Shown here: positions 37,060 through 46,826 of the stretch, one piece after another
How the letters are laid out: each line of letters starts with the position of its first letter
Position numbering within the stretch: the stretch's first letter is position 1
Assembly: GCA_028583405.1 (NCBI GenBank)
Contig: CM053243.1
Location: 26,132,524-26,196,523 of the forward strand
Length of the DNA stretch: 64,000 bases
Direction of reading: 5' to 3'
DNA from: Pogonophryne albipinna
Lineage: Eukaryota; Chordata; Actinopteri; Perciformes; Artedidraconidae
Made by a program: the position numbers and the translations under genes
The notes under the pieces: model-generated
Databases searched by the model: none
What the model was told of the DNA's origin: nothing
What the model saw: the letters and a program-made list of their open reading frames with translations, nothing else

Positions 37060-37140
37060 TTCTCTACTAACGCACTTATTGTAAGTCGCTTTGGATAAAA
37101 GCGTCAGCTAAATGCAATGTAATGTAATATAATGTAATAG
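37060..37140 (+). mobile_element. L2 LINE 3'-tail fragment
   Basis: Contains GTCGCTTTGGATAAAAGCGT and an AATGTAATG-type tail, identical in plan to the 3' end of the L2 copy at 22340-22405. Extreme 5' truncation (about 80 bp). Sequence after 37175 (TTCAAGATTTCAAGATTTTC, then 'gtttattgacat') may be another LINE 3' end in minus orientation. Confidence 0.75.
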
Positions 37141-37682
37141 TTAATTAAAGACTGTATATTGGCTATTTTGCACATCCCTTTCAAGATTTCAAGATTTTCA
37201 AAGGTTTATTGACATATCATATACACAACTATGGTGTAGTTATGCAATGAATGAAAATCTTGGGTCACAGCTTCCTCAACAGTGCATTACAAGACATCTA
37301 TCAATATGTGTGTATACTTCCACCATTAAACTGTCATATTCTGCACATTTCTTATACTATCTACATACATAAGAGTATAATTAATATGTATAATATCAGT
37401 TAAAATAAGTGCTTCAACATAGTTAACATTGCAGGAAAGCAATATATTAGACGTTAAGTAGTTTGTCAGGCTTAATATTTATCTGTAGATAGATACCCCC
37501 AAAGTTTTTTTCTTATTTAAAAGAAGACCTTAATCTAAAGTATTATTTAATGTTTAAATAAAGGTACATTCGTTTTTCTGTTTTGCACCTCCTCCTATTA
37601 ATATCTTTGTACATCCAGCACTAAACTGTTTTATTGTAGAGATCACTTATAGTATCTTCTTGATTTTTTATATTCTATATTA

Positions 37683-38131
37683 TTATGAAATTATGCCAAT
37701 AAATAAAAGCAAGGATAATTGTGTGTTATTGTTGAGTAAATAACAGTCTGTTATTTTGAAAAGAAGAACAAATTAGAAGGAAAAAAAGATTAAAAAAATA
37801 CAGATTTCAGTATTCTGAGGCTCTGAGCCCCATTTATTTTCCTCACAGACGGCAACAAAAGTCCGAAATTATACGATTTAAAATAAAAGCAATAATTGTG
37901 GCTTGATATTGATTAAGAACATGTTTTTATGAACCACACAGCTTCCGGTCTTCCACGACCCGACCGGAGAAAAAGACGTGCTGTAGGCACGAAACACATT
38001 ACCAGTAGAAATACATTGCTTTTAAAATCGTGCTGTGCAACACGAAAAAAAGTGGGAAATCGTGTTGGTGAACATGAATCAATAGATTAAAAATCGTGTT
38101 GGTGAACACGAAATGCCATGAGACTGGGTTG
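37683..38131 (-). repeat. Right arm of the fold-back element
   Basis: Reverse-complement partner of 29687-30102. It carries an extra unit of about 33 bp near its outer end, a second GTTCACCAACACGATTT copy with an ATCTATTGATTC spacer, which accounts for most of the length difference. Confidence 0.85.
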
Positions 38132-38513
38132 CTACAGCACACAGTGTCACACTAGGCCCCCAAGTTAGCCTTGGACATATTGAGAGTGTGAAGGCTGTGT
38201 ACCCAGCAGCTACAGAACCAGCGGCACAAGGACAGACACAACCAGGTCCCGACAAAAATACACAGACTGCTCAGGTACAAGCTGCCCCACTACTGACTGT
38301 GATGAAACCTGGGATCCCCCAGTGACATTAGATCACTTGACTGGTGACCAGCAAACCTTAGCAAGAGAAGTGCTAAGGGAGGGGTGTAAAGCATTTGCTA
38401 GGGACGAAAATTATGTAGGCTCCATACCCTCTCTGCGTATGCACATCACCCTAAATGACCAGACACCTGTCCAGAAGACTTATATCAGTGTTCCCAAGCC
38501 ATTACATCAGGAG
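38132..38513 (+). pseudogene. Gypsy polyprotein segment upstream of RT
   Basis: After the fold-back element the Gypsy frame continues; 38322-38528 encodes LDHLTGDQQTLAREVLREGC and MHITLNDQTPVQKTYISVPK, the conserved stretch just before the RT domain of Gypsy-type elements. It is interrupted at 38513 by a hAT element and resumes at 39286. Confidence 0.75.
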
Positions 38514-39277
38514 CAGGGTTTCCGTTAGCCGGTAATTACCGGTTTTTAGCTGGTAACATTTATTAAAAACCGGTAAATTCAAAACCTGCCGGTCAAAATG
38601 TCTGGTAATAATTAAGGATGCTCCGATAGATCGGCCGCCGGTCATTATCGGCCGATATTCACTCTTAATAGTTTGATCAGTGCTCTCTATAAAGGCCGAT
38701 CAGGAGAGCTGGATCTGATCGATATGGACATAAACGCGAGTGAAGTATAACCGGACGCGAGAGAGAGATCAGATCAGCTGCTGAGTCAGACCGAGACACG
38801 CAGCTCTGCATAATCACCTGAAGCCCCGCCTCTGTTTAGCGAGCTGCAGGAGCTGCATGAGAAACTGACGGGCTGTCAGGAGAGAGAGGGAGGGAGAGAG
38901 AGGCTCTGTTTCTCCCGTGTTATTATTCAAAGTTGATGTAAACTTTTCAATAATGTACGTTATCTACTACAAGTAGTTTGTTTGAATGTAATAATTATGT
39001 TGTTTGTTGTTTGTGGAATAATTTATTGAAAAATGAATCTGAATTTTTCGATCTGTTACGATTATAAACTGAAGCAATATAAAAATGAGCCCCGTGAACT
39101 GAGTTTTAAACATCAGCATATCTGCTCATAGTCCGGTAATTACCTGCTAACGGAAACTCTGCTACACAACTCTTATTATTATTAGTGAAATATGACCGGT
39201 AAGTTTCAAATTTGTCCGTTAAAATAAATTCTGCCCGGACATTTGACCGGCGAGAAAAAATCCTAGCGGAAACCCTG
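38514..39277. mobile_element. hAT-superfamily non-autonomous transposon, 764 bp
   Basis: Ends CAGGGTTTCCGTTAGCC and, reverse complemented, CAGGGTTTCCGCTAGG; perfect 8-bp duplication ATCAGGAG (38506-38513, 39278-39285). Interior near 38610 has GATGCTCCGATAGATCGGCC, resembling the end of a different fish hAT family, so this copy may itself be composite. No coding domain. Confidence 0.9.
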
Positions 39278-39285
39278 ATCAGGAG

Positions 39286-40177
39286 GTAAAGGAATATTTA
39301 CAGGACTTGATTAATAAGGGCTGGATCACTAAATCAAGGTCACCCTATTCGTCACCTATAGTGTGTGTAAGAAAAAAATCAGGGGAACTGAGACTGTGTG
39401 TAGACTACCGTGAGCTAAATAGGAAGTCAGTGCCAGATAGACATCCTATTCCTCGCATACAAGATATGTTGGACAGTCTTACTGGGAGTTCATGGTTTTC
39501 TGTACTTGACCAAGGCAAGGCGTACCACCAAGGCTTTGTAGATGAAGAAAGTCAGCCTCTCACTGCCTTCATCACACCATGGGGCCTTTATCAGTGGGTG
39601 AGGATCCCCTTTGGCCTGAGTTCAGCTCCAGCTGAATTTCAAAGAAGTATGGAGGAGTGTTTGTGGGGTTTGCTTGATGATATTTGCCTTACCTTGATGA
39701 CAATTTAGTCCACAGCAAGTCCTTCATTGACCACGTTGAGCATGTAAGAACAGTCCTGCGCCGATACCAGCAACATGGAGTGAAGCTCACACCAAAAAAA
39801 TGTGAACTGTTTAAATCCAAAGTTAGGTTTTTGGGCAGGATAGTGTCAAAAGAGGGGCATAGCATGGACCCGGCAGTGGTGGCTCCAGTGCAGGCCCTGA
39901 AGGAAAGATGCCCTAACACAGTGGGAGAAGTGAGACAGATTTTAGGCTTCCTGTCATACTACAGGACATACATACAAAACTGTTCTGTCATAGCAAAGCC
40001 CCTGTATGAACTGTTGGCAGCCCCATACCCTGTTCCTGCTTCACCACAAAACCACAATGTGGCTAAAAAGGGAAAAGTAAAGAAAACAAAACACGGGCAG
40101 TTGACCTCATCATCACCAGTTACATGGACTGAAAAGCATCATCAGGTTCTGAGCTACCTAGCGGACAAACTCTCTAA
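39286..40177 (+). pseudogene. Gypsy reverse transcriptase, frameshifted
   Basis: The first frame (to 39708) includes [32 protein letters not shown] (first catalytic Asp) and [13 protein letters not shown] frameshift at about 39688 precedes the catalytic YLDD (39690-39701), read in the next frame through [17 protein letters not shown] and [11 protein letters not shown], the thumb region. It copies the element RNA into DNA. The coding sequence is then cut by a Harbinger element (40178-40790) just before RNase H. The single indel next to the active site inactivates this copy. Confidence 0.9.
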
Positions 40178-40790
40178 TGGCACATTTCCACTGCAGCGGG
40201 GTAGCCCCGTTTAAGCGTCCCTAAGCGTCCTCGCTCAGGCCTCGGGCTGCCTCGCTGGCCGACCGAGGCCGTGGCGCATTTCCATTACAGTTTAGGACCT
40301 GGGGTAGCAACGCAGTGTAGGCGGGGCGATCGGCTTTTCTTTTTTTTTTCACATTTCGAGTTGTTCCGTCGAGCTCCCGCTGGATTTTATCATCCCCAAT
40401 GAGATGTAGGAACGTCGTCACCTCCTCGGTCGACCATGGTGTGCTTTTCTTTGACGTTGCCATTTTTATAGCTCCTCCGTTTACAAAAATGCTGTGTATA
40501 AAAATGCTGCAAGCTTGCTTCTAGATATATATGCGACGATAGGGATGATCTCGCGCGCGATCTTGTGACGATTCTCTCTGACCAATCAGCAGTCGAGAGT
40601 GTTGACGTCACTAGTTCAGCCCTGGCCCTGGCCTGATAGAACCACGATTTTAAGGGGCCGGAAAAAGAGGGAAAAAGTACCCGCTAGCCGGTGCTACGCT
40701 ATATGGAAAGGCCACCAAAAACTGGCCTGGCCGCTTGAGGACGATTAAGGACGCTTAAACAGGGCTACCCGCTGCAGTGGAAATGCGCCA
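40178..40790. mobile_element. PIF/Harbinger MITE, 613 bp
   Basis: Ends TGGCACATTTCCACTGCAGC and, reverse complemented, TGGCGCATTTCCACTGCAGC, with TAA duplicated on both sides (40175-40177, 40791-40793). Internal GTTTAAGCGTCC / GGACGCTTAAAC repeats extend the inverted ends. It holds a minus-strand SANT-like fragment (40221-40463) and no DDE transposase. Confidence 0.88.
40221..40463 (-). pseudogene. Myb/SANT-like domain fragment of Harbinger ORF1
   Basis: Starts ATG at 40463 with KKSTPWSTEEVTTFLHLIGD then DKIQRELDGTTRN, the tryptophan- and acid-rich first helix of Myb/SANT-like DNA-binding proteins that accompany Harbinger transposases. After about 45 residues the sequence loses resemblance, so only the N-terminal half survives. 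Confidence 0.7.
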
Positions 40791-40793
40791 TAA

Positions 40794-41163
40794 CCCTCCA
40801 ATCCTAGGCTTCCCAGACCTGAATGAACAGTTTGTTTTGCACACTGATGCTTCACAGGCAGGACTTGGTGCAGTGCTGTACCAACGCAGTCATGGCAAGC
40901 TGAAGGTGATCGCTTATGGATCCAGAACGCTCACCCCTCCAGAGAGAAACTACAACCTGCACTCTGGTTAGCTGGAGTTTCTCACACTGAAGTGGGCCAT
41001 CTGCGAGCGTTTCAGAGACTATCTTTTTCATGCTCCCTCTTTTGTGGTATATACTGATAATAATCCACTGACATACATACTGACAACAGCAAAGTTAAAT
41101 GCCGTGGGACAAAGATGGGTAGCAGAGTTGGCAGATTTTAATTTCAAAATGAAAGTTATGTGA
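40794..41163 (+). pseudogene. Gypsy RNase H domain, interrupted by a stop
   Basis: Reads VLHTDASQAGLGAVLYQ (first catalytic Asp), VIAYGSRTLTPPERNY, then TAG at 40969-40971, then LEFLTLKWAICERFRDYL (catalytic Glu), FVVYTDNNPLTYIL (catalytic Asp), RWVAELADFNF. A terminal TGA at 41161-41163 and a frame change separate it from integrase. The domain degrades the RNA strand during reverse transcription. Confidence 0.88.
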
Positions 41164-43019
41164 ACCAATGCATACAGTCTGTTTGCCAGGAAGAAGTAAG
41201 AGCAACAGGGCAGGGCATTGTGGTGCATCACGAAGATAACTGCCCATTCCTACATTCAGTCTCTTGTAATGTTCTACAGACACAGATATACATAGAGAAT
41301 CTGCTCAGTGCCATACAGCCATTCTCCAAGGAAGAAATAAAGACAGCACAGCAACAAGATCAGGTGATGGGCAAAATGTATGGACACAAAGAGAAAAACA
41401 AGCGACCCACTGCTCAACAACTGAAACACGATGGCCCAGAATTTAAAGCTCTAGTCAGAGAGTGGAGTAGGCTTGAGATCAGAGAAGATGGAACTATGCA
41501 CCGCAAAACTCACACAAAAAGTCAGCTTTTGCTCCCAGATGTATACCGTCCACTTGTTCTGAAGGAGCTCCACAACGAAATGGGACACTTGGGAACAGAA
41601 AGGACAGTAAACTTGATAAGAGAACGTTTCTTTTGGCCCAAAATGCAACATTTTGTGACAAATGTGTGTGAGTGTCTAAAGAAGAGAAAACCTAACAGAC
41701 ATGCACTCGTACTTATGATGAGTATCAAAACCACTCTCCCATTCCAGCTGGTCGCTGTTGATTTTCTACATTTGGAAGAATGTAGGGGTGGTTATGAATA
41801 TGTACTTGTCATAATGGACCATTACACTCGGTTCGCACAAGCATATGCAACTACCAACAAATCAGCCAAGACTGTTGCAGACAAACTGTTTAATGATTTC
41901 TGTCTCAAGTTTGGTGTCCCAGAAAGACTGCATCATGATTTGGGGAGGGAATTTGAGAACAAGCTTCTTCACCACCTGAAAACACTGTCAGGTATTCGGG
42001 GGTCTCACACTACTCCTTATCATCCCCAAGGAAATGGACAGACAGAGAGATTTGACAGGACGTTGCTGTCAATGCTAAGAACACTTACTGAAGAACAGAA
42101 ACATGACTGTAAAAATCACCTCACTAAAGTCGTACATGCCTTCAACTGCACAGCTAATGAAGCCACAGGCTATTCTCCATTCTTTCTCCTATTTGGTAGG
42201 CCACCCCGACTGCCTATTGACCTGCTGTTTGGAATTGAAAATCAGGACTGCACAGGCTCCTACCAGGACTATGTGGAGAAGTGGCGAAAGAGGATGACTG
42301 AGGCTTATGACATCGCCTCCAGAAATTCTTCCAAGTCAGCTGATAGGGGAAAAAAACAGTATGACAAGAAAGTGTATGGCCCCACACTGCAGGTTGGCAG
42401 TCGTGTCCTGGTGAGAAATGTGGGGGAGAGAGGAGGACCAGGTAAAATCCGCTCCTACTGGGAAGACAACATTTATGTTGTCAAAAGTCAGAAAGGTGAC
42501 ATCAGTCCAGTGTTTGAGGTAGTGCCTGAAAGTGGTGGAGGCAGGACAAGGATCCTCCACAGGAATCTACTTTTAACATGTGACTTCCTCCCAGCCACAG
42601 ATGACAGATATCAGGCTACCATCCAAACTCGAACAAAGAAAAGAAACAATTACACAAACAGACACACATCTGTGACCAAGTACACACAACAAACAAATGT
42701 TGATGAGGAATCAGATGATGACTTTAATGATGTAACATTCACCTGGCCTTCAGTGGAACACAAAAGGGTGCCTGCACTTAACCCCTCTGCTCAGAAGTTC
42801 CATCCTCAAGAGGGAAAGACGATCTCGGGAACGAGGGAGCCACTGCAAAGCTGGGAGGAGGAACAAGAGGAGCAGGTCCACACAGTGACATCTGACGAAG
42901 GTGAGGAAGATGTTGTGACAACAGCTACAGAGAGCTCAGAGGAGGAAACAGTGGAAGACTCGGAGCAGAGGACAATGTATCCAAGACGACAAAGAAAGCA
43001 ACCACAGACTGATTTATGA
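41160..43019 (+). CDS. Gypsy integrase, long open frame (619 codons)
   Basis: The longest intact frame of the element. An HHCC-type zinc region (H138-x3-H142, C170-x-C172) precedes a DDE core with D201 (AVDFLHL), D260 (HHDLGREFEN) and E296 (GNGQTERFD), spacing D-35-E, the retroviral/Ty3 integrase pattern. A GPY/F-like segment follows (VGSRVLVRNVGERGGPGK, WEDNIYVV), then an acidic tail ending at TGA 43017-43019. The annotated left limit is a GTG in the frame; the natural product would come from polyprotein cleavage. The Cys pair has one residue between cysteines rather than two. Frame breaks upstream mean it cannot be made as part of the polyprotein. Confidence 0.9.
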   Translation: MNQCIQSVCQEEVRATGQGIVVHHEDNCPFLHSVSCNVLQTQIYIENLLSAIQPFSKEEIKTAQQQDQVMGKMYGHKEKNKRPTAQQLKHDGPEFKALVREWSRLEIREDGTMHRKTHTKSQLLLPDVYRPLVLKELHNEMGHLGTERTVNLIRERFFWPKMQHFVTNVCECLKKRKPNRHALVLMMSIKTTLPFQLVAVDFLHLEECRGGYEYVLVIMDHYTRFAQAYATTNKSAKTVADKLFNDFCLKFGVPERLHHDLGREFENKLLHHLKTLSGIRGSHTTPYHPQGNGQTERFDRTLLSMLRTLTEEQKHDCKNHLTKVVHAFNCTANEATGYSPFFLLFGRPPRLPIDLLFGIENQDCTGSYQDYVEKWRKRMTEAYDIASRNSSKSADRGKKQYDKKVYGPTLQVGSRVLVRNVGERGGPGKIRSYWEDNIYVVKSQKGDISPVFEVVPESGGGRTRILHRNLLLTCDFLPATDDRYQATIQTRTKKRNNYTNRHTSVTKYTQQTNVDEESDDDFNDVTFTWPSVEHKRVPALNPSAQKFHPQEGKTISGTREPLQSWEEEQEEQVHTVTSDEGEEDVVTTATESSEEETVEDSEQRTMYPRRQRKQPQTDL

Positions 43020-43507
43020 CAAACTTGGCCAGCCTAGTTTCGCAGAGAGAACAAATTCCATCAAAGAGATAGCTTTACATGGCTACTGGCGGCCCTAGTA
43101 AGGGACTTGGAAATAAATAAGAAGGTAAAGAAAAAGAAAATGACACTCCTTGCCTCTTTGCAAGTATACCTAAAGTGCCTTGTGTTAATGTGATTGTTGG
43201 CTGAACTTTAGGTGTTGTGTGGATTGGGTTCCTGAATTGATTTAGAAAGAAAAATGATGACCCTTTCAACAGTATGGACTTATGGTTTTGTAATATGCAG
43301 TAAAGATGCAAATGTTTGGGTTTAAAAAAAAAGAAACTGATCAAATCAGTAGTATTCACAACTGCAGTGAACAGCAGCTTGTGTATTTCATTAAGAAGTG
43401 TTTTATTCAAAATGGCCCATTCTCTTGTCTTACAACCCATGCATTTGTTTAAGACTAGTAGGTGTAAAGGAAAAATGTCGAGACGACATTTTATAAGTGG
43501 GGGAGAG
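43020..43507 (+). other. Gypsy 3' untranslated region and polypurine tract
   Basis: Non-coding sequence after the integrase stop. It ends in AAGTGGGGGAGAG (43495-43507) directly before the 3' LTR, the expected polypurine tract that primes plus-strand DNA synthesis. No envelope-like frame. Confidence 0.8.
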
Positions 43508-44842
43508 TGTGACAATATAGTTTACGATGTGTTATGTTTATTTTAGGGCTGTCAAACGATTAAAATTTGTAATCAGATTAATCACAGCTTAAAAATTAAT
43601 TAATCATGATTAATCACCATTCGAACTATGTCCAAAATATGCCATTTCTTTATGTATATTGTTGTGGGAATGGAAAGATAAATGAAAGAAGGCGGATATA
43701 TCCATTTAACATACAGTATGTATGTTTATTATAACATCTTTCTGTGTGTCAAAATGAAAGACAACCCACACACCTATCAATCATCAAACCGTGGGGTCTT
43801 AATTCATTACGTGTTGATTTCTATCAACGGGGGAGTACTTCAGGAAAGTCGACAGAGGGGGGGGCGGCGGCGGCGGCTAGTGCACTTCGTGACCACAGAG
43901 TGTGAACGTTGTGATCAGCTGTTTTAGCGCAGTTCTCCAGTGAATGGGGGGGGGAGAAAGTCTCCCTCCGCAGCCGGTTGGCGTAGTTTTGGCACAATTC
44001 CGTTGTACAGACCGACGTTAACAGCAGCCCTGTCTGTGACACGGAGACCGACTCTGTCGTCCGGTGATCTAACCGCCTTCTGGAAAAGCTTCACAAGTAC
44101 GTCGGTACGCAAATGCGCTTTGTGACACAAGTTTCAGATTACGCACATAACCTGCGTACCAGTTATGTGCACCCCTGTACTACAGCAAAAGTATTCTCCG
44201 TCGGGACTTCCTGCAACAACACCGACATTATCAAAGATGTTCTATTGAGAAGATGATCACTACGTGACAAACGTTTTCAAAACCGTTTCTGGTCTTCGGT
44301 ATTTCCAGACAAGTGGCTTCTGAAATCAATCTTACTAACTGCTGTCTGTGCAATTTACTCCGCGCGAGTTGGCGGACTTTATTTTGCTTACTTTAACATC
44401 ATTTTTCATGGTGGGGCTAAGCCATTTCTTGGTATGGGTGTAGCCTACCCCAGCCATACCCTGGCGCTGCCACTGGTGGGATGTATGGGGCGGGCCATTC
44501 TGCACATGCGTTAAATGGGTTAAATATTTTAACGCAATTAATTCAAAAAATTAATTACCGCCGTTAACGCGATAATTTTGACAGCACTAGTTTATTTGTC
44601 TAGTGTCTTTGTGCCAACTACGTATGCATGTTTGCATGTTATGTTTACTGTGTTGAAGCAGGGTTAGTTGGTGCATGTAGTTGCCTGTTTTCGCCACAAG
44701 GCTCCGCCTGAGGGCGTGAAGGTGAGGAAGAGCGTTTCTTCTTCGGTGGTTGAGGGAACTGTGACGGAGTTTTTGGATCTTAATAAAGTTGCCACGAGTG
44801 AGAAAAGACAAGTGATGTCCGCTTGAGTCCTTGATTGCAACA
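43508..44842 (+). repeat. 3' LTR of the Gypsy element, split by a hAT
   Basis: TGTGACAAT...TTGCAACA; 281 bp after removing the hAT (43544-44589) and one copy of its duplication. By eye it differs from the 5' LTR at about five bases plus one 2-bp indel. Confidence 0.92.
43544..44589. mobile_element. hAT-superfamily non-autonomous transposon in the 3' LTR, 1046 bp
   Basis: Ends TAGGGCTGTCAAACGAT and, reverse complemented, TAGTGCTGTCAAAATTAT; perfect 8-bp duplication GTTTATTT (43536-43543, 44590-44597). The left LTR keeps the unduplicated target. Edges contain TTAATTAATCATGATTAATC-type repeats. G+C-rich middle with GGCGGCGGCGGC (about 43862-43876). No transposase. Confidence 0.92.
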
Positions 44843-46122
44843 AATACATTATTTAACAAATAACACTTAAGAGCGTGCCATACATATGGGTTATAAGATA
44901 TGGGAAGCGACTATCTTGTATCAAGAGATCTTTACAGAAATAATATGCAACAGAACAGTAAACACTTTCTCATTACATAAGCTGTATTCATGTCATATTC
45001 CTCAGACCACAATTATGACAGAGTAAGTCTACTTCTAGTTCCAAGTGGAAGATAGACAGCTAAGATTGTTAGTTGTGGCAGAAGCTGCAGTATCAGTTGC
45101 TGGTGTAAGTCTGTTTCATGAACATCCAAGAAGTATTTCCCTGGATGTCCAGAGGATTCGGCTTTGTTGAATTCTGATGTGCCACGGCTCTCTCATGATT
45201 TTAAGGTCCCATTGTTTAATACATTGAGCATCTTTACGCAGTCAACCAAACTTTTAAGATTTCAACTTTTTTACTGTACTTTAAGCAAGCTTGTCCTGCA
45301 AAAAATAGAGCAGGGTAATTGATATACTATATATCCCGCTAGTCAGTGAGATGCTGCAATCTCATCTACATATGTTGAAAATTTTTTGAAGATCTGATTT
45401 TGATTTGCTCTGACACAGGATGAATGTCTGCAGACCCTATGTATCAGTGATATTAGAAATAATGTTATCCTATCTTCATACCATACAGTGAACAAAATGA
45501 AACTAAGACTTTAATTAAATGTATTATGTCAACACATTTCAAATAACTGCATTAGGTTTTGAATGCAATCATATTAAGATTAGATACAAAATATTACGTT
45601 CAACTTAATATATTTGCTTTCAACCAACCTAATACAACAGTAATGTGACATTTGTTGACATCATACATTTAATTGAAGTCAACGTTTCAGTTTTTTCAGT
45701 GAATATAGAAGACAATCTTTTACCTTGGTCAAGAAAGTAAAGTAGTTTCTGTGCCATCGAACACTTTAGTTATCATTTTCATATGTCGCTATACATTACC
45801 AATGAAAGAGCAATAATAAGACACAAACAAGAACATTTTGAACATTTATCTTTTATGTTTTGCTTTTTGTAAGCACTATGATTTAATTCCCTCCTACTAC
45901 AACCTACCTCTCTTGTCTGATTACATACTAAGCCATCCCTCCTCAACCTCTAAATTCATTGAGGGTATTATATGCCTCATTCAGTTTTGATTTATACAGT
46001 ACAGGATGTACCATAAACACATGTCAAGTACTGAATGGATGGCATATTCGACTGAAAACTGAAATGTCGGATTACATAGATAGGCAACACACACATGTTA
46101 ATGTGGATGAGCTGCTTTGAAT
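44843..46122. other. No gene recognised
   Basis: A+T-rich flank downstream of the Gypsy element, starting with the AATA target duplicate. No coding or terminal-repeat signals. Confidence 0.45.
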
Positions 46123-46124
46123 TA

Positions 46125-46824
46125 CACTGAACAAAAATATAAACGCAACACTTTTGTTTTTGCTCCCATTTTTCATGAGATGAACTCAAAGATCTAAAAC
46201 ATTTTCTATATACACAAAATAACCATTTCTCTCAAATATTGTTCACAAATCTGTGATAGTGAGCACTTCTCCTTTGCCGAGATAATCCATCCCACCTCAC
46301 AGGTGTGGCATATCAAGATGCTGATTAGACAGCATGATTATTGCACAGGTGTGCCTTAGGCTAGCCACAATAAAAGGCCACTCTGAAACGTGCATTTTTG
46401 CTTTATTGGGGGGGTCTCGGGGGGTCCGAAAACCAGTCAGTATCTGGTGTGAGGGGTAGGGTTACGGTAATGTTGTGAATCGAGTGGCCTGTGTTCGTCG
46501 TCCATAACATACGCCTGCCCATACCATAACCCCACCACCACCATGGGCCACTCGATTCACAACATTACCCTAACCCTACCCCTCACACCAGATACTGACT
46601 GGTTTTCGGACCCCCCCAATAAAGCAAAAATGCACGTTTCAGAGTGGCCTTTTATTGGAGGAGAAGGAGAAGTGCTCACTATCACAGATTCTTTTCAGAT
46701 TTGTGAACAATATTTGAGAGAAATGGTTATTTTGTGTATATAGAAAATGTTTTAGATCTTTGAGTTCATCTCATGAAAAATGGGAGCAAAAACAAAAGTG
46801 TTGCGTTTATATTTTTGTTCAGTG
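46125..46824. mobile_element. Near-palindromic Tc1/mariner derivative, 700 bp
   Basis: Terminus CACTGAACAAAAATATAAAC at both ends (inverted), flanked by TA on each side, the Tc1/mariner target. Both halves carry the same 3'-end sequence of the parent element: AATAAAGCAAAAATGCACGT and CACACCAGATACTGACTGG occur in each arm in opposite orientation. The centre (about 46488-46543) is a short remnant of the transposase gene, minus strand, reading WGYGMGRRMLWT. The right arm lacks about 80 bp present in the left arm. It is therefore an inverted duplication of a transposon 3' end, not an ordinary internal deletion. Confidence 0.85.
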
Positions 46825-46826
46825 TA

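Larger units (their letters stand above)
29687..38131. mobile_element. 8.4-kb fold-back element with arms over 400 bp
   Basis: The termini are CAACCCAGTCTCATGGCATT and its exact reverse complement. The inverted arms extend 416 bp (left) and 449 bp (right) with near identity. A 7-bp duplication CTACAGC flanks the whole (29680-29686, 38132-38138), so it entered as a unit or grew after insertion. The interior holds other repeats (30212-36144 and everything nested in it) and an otherwise unrecognised 1.5-kb stretch (36158-37682). No transposase or recombinase domain that belongs to the outer element was found. The 6-7 bp duplication would fit Dada-type or other elements, but the superfamily is unresolved. 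Confidence 0.82.
26101..44842 (+). mobile_element. Ty3/Gypsy-type LTR retrotransposon, expanded to 18.7 kb by nested insertions
   Basis: Two LTRs of about 280 bp (26101-26379; 43508-44842 after removing one insertion) start TGTGAC and end GCAACA, and are flanked by AATA on both sides. The interior encodes coiled coil, MYND finger, retropepsin, RT, RNase H and integrase, in the Ty3/Gypsy order. At least six foreign segments interrupt it (27329-28601, about 28610-29455, 29687-38131, 38514-39277, 40178-40790, 43544-44589). Without them the element is about 5 kb. No envelope gene is visible. By eye the LTRs differ at about five substitutions and one 2-bp indel, so integration is fairly recent and the insertions younger still. 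Confidence 0.9.

Noticed and set aside
43544..44589. CpG island or promoter at the GGCGGCGGC run
   Set aside because: The G+C-rich stretch is short and internal to a hAT element with defined ends.
26101..44842. Endogenous retrovirus with envelope
   Set aside because: No envelope-like frame lies between integrase and the polypurine tract; the domain set is that of a Gypsy-type retrotransposon.
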